Source of the DNA: Branchinecta lynchi
Lineage: Eukaryota; Arthropoda; Branchiopoda; Anostraca; Branchinectidae
Assembly: GCA_023053575.1 (NCBI GenBank)
Contig: JAKZAP010000012.1
Coordinates: 9,548,230-9,612,229 of the forward strand
Direction: 5' to 3'
Length of the DNA: 64,000 nucleotides
Positions within the stretch are counted from its first letter, which is position 1. Each line of letters starts with the position of its first letter. A program made the position numbers and the translations under genes. The notes under the pieces were generated by a model, which saw only the letters and a program-made list of their open reading frames with translations, was not told the origin of the DNA and did no database searches. Positions 1-9,508 of the stretch are shown in pieces.

Positions 1-512
1 AATTTTCATGGTCGGGCGCTTTGCGAGCGCCCGTTTTAGCTAAATGTGTGTGGTCGTGTGGTTTACCATTTTTCTTTCTTCAAGGGGGGGGGGTTAACCC
101 ACCCCCCATACGCCCCCTTAGCGACGCCCTGTACCTCGCTACCAGCCAATCAAATAAGGAGGGGGGGGGGGGTGCTACTGTGGCGTATCATACTCCTTTG
201 GTATTAGCTAACCGATCCCTCCTAGCCCCGACTGGTATGCTCCGGGTTTTGCGTAGTGATGACATGACTTCATAATAAGGCTTCTCGTCTTGAACTTGTT
301 TCGATTTCGTTTACTTAATTTGTCAATCTTTTAAATATTTATCCGCTGACTACCTTAATAATTTATTTTACTCATTAATTTTTAATTTTGCTTTTATAGG
401 TAGCCTATAGTAATTCGTTATAGGCCTACATTTGCTCTTCCGCGTTCTAAATTTTCATGTTGCAGTCGAAACTGTATACCAGCATTTATTTCAGCCCTTA
501 AAAATATTCTAG
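1..512. other. No gene seen; upstream intron of the channel gene
   Basis: This stretch holds a short GC hairpin (GGGCGCT / AGCGCCC, near 14-32), two G-runs (about 80-90 and 161-171) and AT-rich sequence. No exon encoding the missing first transmembrane segment of the downstream potassium channel could be found, so that exon should lie to the left of the window. The stretch ends in a splice acceptor (ttctag) at 507-512. Confidence 0.5.
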
Positions 513-659
513 GCACTTGAAGCCGAGAATGAAGTAGAAGTCAAGAAGAAAATGCTAACCGTTCGAAACGAGGTGACAGAAGACCTGTGGGACATCACTG
601 GAGACATGGCTGTGCTGTACCAAGACAACTGGACTGTCTCTGTTACGCAGAGGCTTAAG
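513..659 (+). CDS. K2P channel exon: extracellular cap
   Basis: Forty-nine codons, phase 0 at both ends, between acceptor ttctag and donor gtatgt. The peptide is acidic and helical (…VTEDLWDITGDMAVLYQDNW…), matching the cap helices between M1 and the first pore of K2P channels. It is too short to appear as a long ORF and is called from splice sites and phase agreement with the next exon. Confidence 0.8.
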
Positions 660-3600
660 GTATGTTTCCGCGTTGCAGGTATCCTCTTTCCTTCAAATCA
701 CTTCTTCCTGAATAGTGTTGGATAATCGTAATGCAAAGCAGCGAAGGGCAGAGAAGACCGATTAAAATCTTGTAGAAATACAATAATACAATCGCGTAGA
801 TAGAGCTACGGGTGAGAAAAAGTCGTCCTACGCGAAACAGGTTTTGTCTCTGCTATGGATGCTCTTAGAGTTAGTCAGGGCGGATTGTGACGGTACATCA
901 TTTGTACCGATGCCATACATTACTCGTATCGCTAAGTTTGCATAACCCATCTGTAGTAGCCTATATCCACTTCAGTCAATAGTTGCGCTTTTAATATGAA
1001 TTCTCAGTTGTCGATTCTCGTACAAATTACAGCTATGGGGCCCATCTACGAACTCGATCTTTCCCTTGACCCAAAGCATCCTCACACTGAGTTTCATCAA
1101 AATATCTCATACCCTTCGAGATCGTGCTGACAGACAGACGGACGGACAGACGCACAAGTTTTGCGAAGTCATAGGTCCACTTACGTTTTGGGATCCCAAA
1201 AACCAGTTACGTAAAATTTTACGTCTTGTTGCGTGAAGTCAATGGTGCTAACAAAAGACTTAAAACAGCCAAATCCGTGGGAAATACATTAAAAGCAGAG
1301 CCTAGTTTTAAAGTATTCAACTCTTTTAAAATACTAGAATTGAAAGAACAGGTAGTGTGAGAGGTCCTTTAATCAAGTCCCGACGGACGTGAAACAAGAG
1401 ACTAACACTTTTGAGAAAGAGTGTCATGGTGACAGTTTAAACAGAGGATTAATGAGACTTATAGATTATCCTGGTCAAAAACAGCGGCAGTTAAGAGAAT
1501 GATTTAGCTTATGAACCTCGCACTAATTATTGTGTATTAAAGCAACCTAACCTATGGCATGCCTGATGCTTTTGAGAAACACCAGGTTTATTTATATTTG
1601 CCATTAAAATCGTACCTTACCTTACCACTATCCTTAAAGGACCCGTCGTACATCATGCCAATGGAACCTACTTCGTAACTGTATTCATTAGTTCTCAAAC
1701 CCAGTGTCTCAAATTCCATGTTACATTCTCAACCCGCTAACGACACTTCACTAATCTTCGCACTTGCCACGATTCACTGGTTCCCATGCGCATAATGCTC
1801 CGGACGAGTGTTCGAGCATCATGCTATTGATGCGTAAAATGGTTTCTGACTTTTACCAAGTTTTTGCTAGAAGTCAATGAGTCTGGAAAAGGCTCAAAGC
1901 AGCGAAAGCCGTGGATAATTTGTTAAAAACAGAGCTGAGTTGTACAGTATTCATACTTTTGAATATTGGAACATTGAATATTCGAACTATTAATAGTGCG
2001 AGGTCTGCTATCAATTAGATTTTATCACCTTAAATCGCACTTGCTAGCGACCAGGCTGTGTAGCCTTTTGCTAGAAGTTGACACTGGATCCCTGTAGCTA
2101 GTTTTCCAGGTCACGTCTCCAGCCACTGGGATCTTTACCGTAGACCTTAGATCCTCCTGTGCACTGTCAGAAGTTTCATAACAGATAACACGAGGATGCA
2201 CGGTTTCAACAGATAATGCGTAACAGATAACACTTCGGATATTATCTGTTGTGTTTCAAAATGTTATGCAAATAAGCGTTACCATCAGGAAGAACCGAAA
2301 AACCGCCAAGAAGTATCTGCTGAGTTTTGCAACATCATGACGATAAGGAATAAAGTCAGTAGATGCTTTTTTGGCTCTTCCTAACAAAGCTTGTTATGCA
2401 TAACATCTCATGCATAACGTTTTCAAACACAACAGACAACACCCGAAGTGTTATCTGTTACGCATTTATTGAAACCGCGCATCCCCGTGTTATCTGTTAT
2501 GAAACTTCTGATTGTGTACCTCCAGAGGCTGCCAGGGCGAGTCACTGGGATATCTGTTCTAAATTAACAGGTATAATTTTGTCTTTTCTTCACAGACATT
2601 TGAACTAACGCTGATCGAAGCAATGAAGAAGAAAGGATGGGATGGAAGTGAAGATGTTGAGGAAATTCAGTGGACTTTTGCAGGAGCTCTCTTCTATTCA
2701 ATTATCCTAATCACCACCATTGGTGAGTCCTAGTTTTCTATGTTTATTTGAGCTCGACAGACTGGGCAGATGAGATGTTGTTTCGTTGTTATTTCGGTCC
2801 TTTCGGCAAGGGCACTCTTCAGGCAATACCAAAAAGTACGAACTTTCAACTGGATTTTTTTCATTTACCGAAGACATAGCACTCATCTGTAGGCAGACAG
2901 GCCATGGGATTGACGAACATAAGCCGTCGATGATGAATAGTCTCAGCTCTGTGAGCCTCACCATGTCTTCACAGTTCCTCGCAGTTTCATGTAGTCTTCA
3001 CCCACATTTAGTCGTGCCCTCACCTTGCCTAGACCTTTGCATTCCTTCACCAACTTACCGTGGGAGCAGCTTGTCCTTATTGGATCCTAGCCGTGCTCTG
3101 ACCAAGTCCCCAGCCCTCTTGCCTCGTCCCTGTCCCTAAAGTATCCTCACTGCTTAGTAGCCATGTCCTCATATTCCTCACAGTATGCACCTACCTCTGT
3201 GATTGCCCTCACCATAACCTTCCCCAGCCCTTCCTCCAGTTCTCTTCACTGGAACCGTCCTCAAGCCGTCGTTGTATCCTTATCCTGTCCTTCCGTGTCC
3301 TAGATATGTTCTCACAAGTCCTCAAGCTGCCTTTATCGTGACCTCACCATTTCGTCCATGTCCTCACAAAGTCATCGCTGTATCGTCAACAATTCTTGAA
3401 GGACACGTCGTCCTTATGATACTAATTCATTCTACTTCAGGAGTATTTCCATCCATTCTCGCTCCCGAGGTTCTATACTTTATAACTGTGTCCTATCTCT
3501 TCTCCTTACACCAACTATCATGCTTGCCATGTTTGTTCTCTGTACGTGACGTATCTGGCTTCTGACCATTATTTCTGAGAAGCTTATTGGTCGGTTCTGC

Positions 3601-6600
3601 AAACTTTGCCACGCTTCTCATCCAAGGCAATAGACACGGAAAGAGGCTAAACACGGCCGAAGCGTCCTGTAATTTGCTGTTAGTCAAGTTTTAAAGTAGT
3701 CAACTATCTCCAAATCTTAGCAGAAACACTATCTAGTACGATGTGTAGCCTTTAAGTAGTCATATAATCTCACTCTATAAGTCAAGTTCTAACAAGTTCT
3801 TGCCATTCTTCGTCCTGTGCTCGGAAGTCCTAGCCGCTTCCTCGGCTTGTCCTTATCAGTTCTGTCACTTCATTGGTTTGATGAGGGAGTTGGATGCCTC
3901 TCCTCATTGCCCAACGTTGGGCCTGGTTCTAATCCTGCAAATCTTCCAGGTTACGGCCACATTGCTCCAAAGACTCAGTGGGGAAAAATCGTCACCATCT
4001 TCTACGCTATTCTCGGCATTCCGCTAATGCTACTCTGTCTGGCCAACATTGGTGACGCTATGGCCCATTCTTTCCGGTTTATCTATTGGAAAGTCTGCTG
4101 TTACGCCTGTACCCGGAAACCTAAGAGGCCGAGGCTAAGGAGGGGTAGGACCGTTAGAGGTAGTGGTAGGTAAGTGACCGTTTACATAAATATAGAAACT
4201 ATGGGGTTAATCAACCTAGCAAGATTGTCTAGCTTGGGTTTCAGACGTCAACGGACCGATTTGTTGACTGTATTCAGGATAGTGCGAGGAGTTGATAAAG
4301 TTAACCCTCAGAACTTAATTTTTCAAATTGCCCGTCAACACAGATTTAAGTTGTATCAGTCAAAGCATCGACGTTTTAATGTATAGTAAAAATATAGTTG
4401 CACCAAAAAGGCTTTCGCCTCTATAATTATGTGGCGAGTGTAGTTTCCCGAAGAGAGCCTGTAAAGGTTAGAACGGGAACGCACTACCAGAGGAGGTTGT
4501 TATGTTTGAAAAATGCACATATCTTTAAGCGATCTATTCCTTCGTCAACATTATATTCGAGCGTTTATGCAGACCCATTTTCGCTATAGTAAGTCCTGTT
4601 CAATTTATTTGTCATTGTTCTACAAGTATTACGTTATTATTAGTGCCCTATGTTGACTATTCTGTTGGAAAGTTTAGATGAAAATCCAAATTGTTTTTGT
4701 GTCATTGAATTAAATACACTTAATTATTTGGATTCTGCTAAGGTATTTGTAAATGTTCCAGTATTTGCACTAGTTATGAGGTCTAGAACATCTGTGGCCG
4801 TCCCCACAGCGTAAATGCTACTATGACGCGGGAAATTTTAATCTCAACACAAACGCGACTTTTCATTTGGCAGTGGTGAGATTGGTGAAGATTGCTAGGT
4901 GCCTGAACAAAAAAACATAAATCTTTCTCGTAAGGCATTCAACAAAAACGCAAGCGCATAGAGGCGTTACTAGCCAAAATGTTTCGGGGGGAGGACGAGG
5001 GATTTACCGACTGGCTGGTAATTTTTACCGACTTTTTGTGCAGAAGAAACAACTGTTTTCAACAACGAAAATGACATTTTTGAAAAAAAATCCACTGATT
5101 TTCAGAAAAACCGACTATTTCGACGAAACATCGACCAATTTTCAGAAAAACCGACTGTTTTCATGAAAAAAATCAACTGTTTTGACGAAAAATAGCGGCG
5201 CTTCGCGCCGACTCGGTTATTTTTTACTGATTGACTGACAGAATTGGGGGAAGGGCATCCCCCCCACCCCCAGTCGTGACGCCCCTGCATAGAGGTACCA
5301 CAAACCCCATGGAAATTCCACTATTTAAAAATCGATTTTCCTGAATAGCGGGACAACGAAGTAACGCATTTTCAGCGGTTCTTCAAGACAATTTAACCAA
5401 ATAAGTGATGGTAACTAGACTGTCCTATCCCAGCCTTTTTCGGTAAACCTTAACGACTTTCCACTTTTGGTTATAATAAATAAATAAAGCGGTTGAGCAG
5501 TAGGGGTCCAACTCGAACAGAACAGCGGACTAGCTCCAGCGTCCGAGGGATCAGTGCTGCACTTGAGTAGGAGCGTGAATGACGTCTTTCCATCTGTTGT
5601 GTGGCCCGCCTGCTTTGCTCTCCAGCAGTGGGCGGATCCTTGACTGATGGTTCCTAGAGGAGGTCAAACGAGAATCTCTTTTATTTTGCAGATGTCGTGG
5701 GTCCATTCGCAGGGGTCAGCGTCACTCGCAAAGGTCAGCCGACAGCGCTGTATCCGATTCGGCTTTCTCGAGGTCATCAAACTCGGCCTCCATATCAGAT
5801 CAGGATGGAAGGTAGGAAAATTGCCCCCCCCCCCCCCCCCCGACCTTCGAGATGTTAAACGATCCCTTTTGATAATTCTGCTTTTTCCCTACCTCCCTTA
5901 TGGAATTATAAGGTTCTGAAATCCCCGCCTTCGCCAGAGCTTCGTTTTTACCAACGACTTTTTAGCGCTTTTTCCGCCAAGTCGAGTTTTGCTAGGAATG
6001 CAGCACAAACTTTGCCGAAACCTTCCAGGTCCACTGATAACTCTTTCACTCATAAGGAGGTGATAAGCTTCAAAGTTTTGTCTGTTTTGGACTTCTTTTC
6101 TTTTGCTTGGTTTTCCCACTTTTTTATGTCTGAAGCTGGATTGAGTCGACAAGCACTAACAACACAATCGCTAACCTTACGTGGAAAAGTAACGGTATTT
6201 TCGACAAATGATATTGCTGAGATAATTTCATTGTGGAAAGATCATTTCTAGTAATAGTTGTGCTTTAAGGAGCATGCCAACTTGTGTACCAGGGCTTCTT
6301 TCGGATTCACCACCCAAAGTCCGGAAGGAAGATGTTTATTAGGGGGAACATGTGACCTTTCCAAGTTTGAGAAAACAGAATCGGAATAGTTTAAAGGACA
6401 CCTGAATTAAGTACCAACCAGCTATCATCCCTATCTTTATGACTTCCTTTAACATTGCCTGTAGAAAACCCAATCCAAATACGAAATAGTGTTTCCAAGC
6501 TATGATTTTTGCTCCATTTTGCATCAGTCCTTATTTCAGTACCGAACAATTTTAGAAATGAACAAATGTCTCCAATCAACCCTTCTTCTGGAATATTTTT

Positions 6601-8627
6601 TAACCAGTTAAGCCCAAACATATATCTAGAAGAAATTCCAATACGATCCGACCAGCGCTGTACAAGATTTGAACGAATTGCGCTTCTGTCTTGGAGTCTG
6701 CATGTGCATAGAGGTACCACAATTCACACAGAAACTCCACTATTTGAAAATCAATTTTTTTAAAAACTCGTGACCTAAATATCCGGGTTTCTGAATTTTT
6801 CAGTGGTTTTCAGAATTTCGTCCTGACACGCCGGATATCTGTACTCTTATTTATTTTTTATTTTGGTAGGTACTTAGACGACCCCAACATGGAGATCGAG
6901 ATGTCCTCAGGTCGTGGAAGCCATAGAGGTCGACCTTCCCAACATTCCAAGAGATTGTCGCAGAACTCACGAAACTCAGGGGATCATTCACATCATCACC
7001 GACCTCATTCAAACCATGGGACCTTAAAAGGATCCCACGCGAGCAACAGTGGCCATGGGTCACATCCAAGTGAGTCCTCTGAATTTGTGAGGGGGGGCGA
7101 GAGTTGGCGCTTCTCTGTTTACTGAAGCTTGCGCCGGCAGCTCTTTGTGGAACTAATACTCGCGCAAAACTGGTCTTTCGATTTTCGTTGCGTTTTGTGA
7201 TTGTACCATGCTTGGCGTTCAAAATTTTAACCAAGGCGTGTACAGTTTTCAAATATGCTGTTTCGAGCCTTCGCTTCAGAGAGCGGGAAGTCTTGACAGA
7301 GGCGAAAAACTCCGACAAGCAAATAGATAATTTCTCGGAGCAAATAGTGTATTTTGGAAAACGATATTTCTTAACCCTTTTATCGTGACAATATCGTTTC
7401 TGGTAAGAGTTGTGTTTTAAGCTTAAAAGCTTCCTAGAATTTACCGTTTCTTCTTTGCTGTAAAAACTAGTTGCTGTAAAAACGTCCAAGGCATATTTCG
7501 TCCACAGTGAAATTCAGAACTGCCACCGCTTTCAAACACCTGTACTAATAATTAGTCATATCCATTCGGTCAATAGCCTTGATTAGACGTGCTTAGACTT
7601 GCCTAGGAGATCTACTCGGGATTTCAAAAGCGTTGTATACTTAACTGCCGGACAGTTTTTACGATCCACAGTGGAGCGTTCATCATTGTAAGCATCTCCG
7701 CTGGGCGTCAAGGATGATGCTGAAATGCTTTGCAATGAAACCGATATAAAATGCAAACACAAATAAAGTTTATGGATAAAGTTTCGGCGAGCCTTTTCCG
7801 CAGGCATTCCAGTTCAGGCCCAGTTAGAAATTATGTCTAAATTTTGTGTGTTTATACTGTTATTTATATTGTGTTGTTTGACGTTATTCTCTTTCCTGCG
7901 CTACCATATTGTGTGTTTGGCTGGTTACAAATAAAATATATAAATATATAGTTCGGTCTAGTTAATTTAAACTCTTGTTTTCTCAGGCCCACGAGCAATA
8001 GCAACTGTGGATGAGACACGACTCACCGGTTACTTCAACAAGTACGCCCTTGAAAAGAACGGCGTTAGCTCGAAAGAAGACCTCGACGAGCCCATCCGCA
8101 CCGAGCCGGTTAGCCAGTCAAAAACCCTCGCCGAAATGCCCCCATATAAAACCCCCAAGCCCGGAATCCATCGGGCAAATAGACACGGTAGTGACCGCAG
8201 CGAGCGACTTGGTCGACTGCCAGAAGATGACTATTACGAGGATGATTATTATGATGACTACTCTGATGATGAAAGTGAATCACACGCGAACAAACCAGTA
8301 CCGATTTGGCTCAGTATCGTCCTGGTCGTCGGCTACATCTTTGGTGGCGCGTCCCTATTCGCTGGCTGGGAGCAGTGGAGCTTCTTGGACTCCGCCTACT
8401 TTTGTTTCATTACCCTAACCACGATTGGGTTTGGTGATTTTGTGCCCGCGCAGAAAGTGAAGAAGGATGTGGAGATTAGCATTGCCCTCTGTTCCCTCTA
8501 TTTGTTATTTGGCATTGCCCTATTGGCTATGAGCTTTAATTTGGTACAAGAGGAAGTGATCAGCTCTGTGAAGTCAGTGGCAAAGAGATTGGGGATTATT
8601 AAGGAGGAAGAAGAAGACGAGGACTGA
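513..8627 (+). CDS. Two-pore-domain (K2P/TWiK-family) potassium channel, 3' six exons
   Basis: Joining 513-659, 2596-2722, 3950-4169, 5692-5811, 6870-7069 and 7987-8627 gives 1455 nt, one open frame of 484 residues plus TGA; every junction is GT-AG with matching phase (0,1,2,2,1). It encodes a leak potassium channel of the plasma membrane. In order: extracellular cap after M1 (residues 1-75), first pore helix and filter TIGYGH (90-95), M2 (about 103-130), a cytosolic Arg/Ser/His-rich loop (131-370) ending in an acidic DD/YY-rich run (351-369), M3 (about 375-398), second filter TIGFGD (417-422), M4 (about 432-460) and an acidic C-terminus. The two filters with four helices define K2P channels. 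M1 and the N-terminus lie outside the window. The M2-M3 loop is much longer than in vertebrate TWIK/TREK channels, as in invertebrate TWiK and KCNK18-type proteins; the exact subfamily is inference. Confidence 0.9.
1020..1200 (-). repeat. GGGATCCC-family element, terminal fragment (family B)
   Basis: Reads, on the minus strand, the same terminal sequence as the full copies at 38106 and 49118: palindrome tttgggatcccaaa, then cgtaagtgga, a gtcygtc repeat and the atgaaactt-like stretch. It sits in the first channel intron. Confidence 0.7.
2162..2516. mobile_element. Inverted-repeat MITE, family M
   Basis: Starts cactgtcagaagtttcata and ends with a near inverse. Long, imperfect, palindromic arms contain repeated 'cagataac' motifs, and the centre is shared with the copies at 33739, 48325 and 55638. 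No coding capacity. It lies in the channel intron before the pore exon. Confidence 0.7.
2596..2722 (+). CDS. K2P channel exon: first pore helix
   Basis: Follows a pyrimidine-rich acceptor (ttttcttcacag) and ends before gtgagt. It encodes the end of the cap, the pore helix (WTFAGALFYSIILITTI) and the first base of the filter glycine, a phase-1 intron placed inside the first selectivity filter. Confidence 0.88.
2765..2835 (-). repeat. Decayed hammerhead-like motif
   Basis: On the minus strand CTGAAGA, a CCTT/AAGG stem and GAAA occur in hammerhead order, but stem III and stem I are not well formed. Probably a relic of the family described at 28486. Confidence 0.35.
2960..3560. repeat. Pyrimidine-rich degenerate repeat in intron
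   Basis: A run of loosely repeated 'tcctca(c)' and 'ccctcacc' motifs, strongly C/T-biased on the + strand. The ORFs over it are composition artefacts. No gene seen. Confidence 0.4.
3950..4169 (+). CDS. K2P channel exon: filter 1 and M2
   Basis: The first two bases complete the split glycine to read TTI-GYGHIAP. The exon then carries M2 (IFYAILGIPLMLLCLANIGD), the conserved SFRFIYWKVCC stretch and the basic start of the cytosolic loop (KPKRPRLRRGR). The donor is gtaagt, phase 2. Confidence 0.92.
4210..4640 (+). pseudogene. LINE 3' fragment (reverse-transcriptase C-terminal region)
   Basis: Broken frames read RRQRTDLLTVFRIVRG, QHRFKLYQSKHRRFNV, then FPKRACK and LPEEVV. This is the order of the region after the RT domain in CR1/jockey-like LINEs (R-R-x-R-x-D-L, then F-x-x-R and W-N-x-L-P-x-x-V-V). 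Several stops and frameshifts show it is dead. It lies in the channel intron directly after the M2 exon. Confidence 0.6.
4985..5295. repeat. Degenerate 'accgactgttttc' repeat ending in a C-tract
   Basis: About seven loose copies of a 20-30 bp unit (ccgactgttttcagaaaaa) are followed by a C-rich stretch and cgtgacgcccctg. The end resembles, on the opposite strand, the GGGGCGTCGC-plus-poly(G) starts at 57183 and 60523. Confidence 0.5.
5692..5811 (+). CDS. K2P channel exon: serine-rich loop
   Basis: A 120-nt stretch between acceptor ttttattttgcag and donor gtagga is open in the channel frame. It begins and ends in phase 2, exactly what the flanking exons need, so it can be included or skipped without breaking the frame. 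It encodes a basic then serine-rich peptide (SADSAVSDSAFSRSSNSAS), plausible as a regulated cytosolic loop. Inclusion is inferred from splice sites and phase, not homology. Confidence 0.65.
5925..6270 (+). repeat. Dispersed repeat shared with 23400-23960
   Basis: Shares 'tagcgcttttt…gagttttgctag', 'ttggacttctttt…ttggttttcccac' and 'gatcatttctagtaat' blocks with 23400-23960 and, partly, 7130-7420. No coding capacity recognised. Confidence 0.5.
6391..6720 (-). pseudogene. Protein-like ORF fragment of unknown origin in intron
   Basis: An open stretch of about 100 codons with protein-like composition (RSNLVQRWSDRIGISSRYMFG…NIPEEG). It lacks splice signals in the channel orientation and I do not recognise a family. 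It may be a decayed transposon ORF. Confidence 0.25.
6870..7069 (+). CDS. K2P channel exon: His/Ser-rich loop
   Basis: The acceptor ttttggtag joins phase 2 to give YLDDPNMEIEMSSGRG, followed by a histidine- and serine-rich low-complexity loop (HSHHHRPHSNHG). The donor is gtgagt, phase 1. It is part of the long cytosolic M2-M3 linker. Confidence 0.8.
7987..8627 (+). CDS. K2P channel last exon: M3, pore 2, M4
   Basis: The acceptor tttctcag joins in phase 1. The exon encodes the rest of the linker including an Asp/Tyr-rich acidic run, M3 (PIWLSIVLVVGYIFGGASLF), the second pore with TTIGFGDFVPAQ, M4 (IALCSLYLLFGIALLAMSFN) and a short acidic tail ending in TGA. The LVQEEVISSVKSVAKRLGIIK ending is typical of invertebrate TWiK-like channels. 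A possible poly(A) signal ATTAAA lies near 9176. Confidence 0.93.
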
Positions 8628-9260
8628 ACAAGGGAAGATCAAATCGTATCGTAGAGGTACTGTTGCCCAGTCGAATTGGGAATTGTATAGATGTTTGTTT
8701 TTAATCACGAACGCTTGCTCTGCATTTTCTGTCAGACGGAATTCAGATAGACGATAAGGGTCCGGTGGTCTTGGGCTTGAATTCCTGTCAGGACTTTTAG
8801 TACCGTCGTCAGTTCCATTTGGAAAAGTTGAGACATTCAGCTTGATAAGGAAAATGCAGACAGTGTGGGCGGGAAAACCATATCTGTCTATCGGCACCTT
8901 AAAGGAAAGAAAAAAAAATGAACTTGCGTGGCTACTCACTCGGATCGACGACGCCACGTCCTTCGCTAATTGACAAATTTCATGCCAGTGGAAGTAATCT
9001 GTGTACCCATGCGCCACAGAAGAATAGTTAGCCGAACCTAACTGATGGTCTAAATCAAGCGACTGCTTTAGTTGTAGAGAAGTCGAAACAGATTGTCATG
9101 TGTCATGAGCAACCGTGTTCAAGGATTCGCAACAGGTAACCAGCACTGCCCAATGTCATTCTAGCCGCCGCGTGTATTAAATTTTTGAATTTGTACAAAA
9201 ATATGTCAATATATTTAAGGTTTCTTAGAAGACCTCGCTAGAGCTAAGCGCCGGCTCTTC

Positions 9261-9508
9261 TCAGGCGATCACGACGCCGCATCCGGCGCGCGCTCCTGCA
9301 TTTCCGGTTTTCAAACTATCTTCGTTTCCTCCCCTCCCGAGATCGTCTGTGCCTGCGTGGATGACGAGCGCTCGACCAATCACGCTCCTCTCTCCGCAGA
9401 GCGAAATGACGTCATCATATATGTTGACGTGGGCCACGCCTACTTTCTCGTCTTCAATAGTTGGGAGTGCTTCCACGTTGCCGAGATCGCCGACGTGACG
9501 ATTTTGGT
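9261..9508 (-). CDS. Cu/Zn SOD last exon
   Basis: After acceptor ccctacag, frame phase 1, it encodes [15 protein letters not shown]…, [39 protein letters not shown] and CGVVIA then TGA. These are the canonical C-terminal SOD signature blocks, including the electrostatic-loop DDLG and the GNAG…C motif. No poly(A) signal is certain; a minus-strand ATTAAA occurs near 8700. Confidence 0.92.

Noticed and set aside
4174..4589. Possible read-through coding after the K2P M2 exon
   Set aside because: A strong gtaagt donor ends the exon, and the following sequence reads as a broken LINE RT end, not channel.
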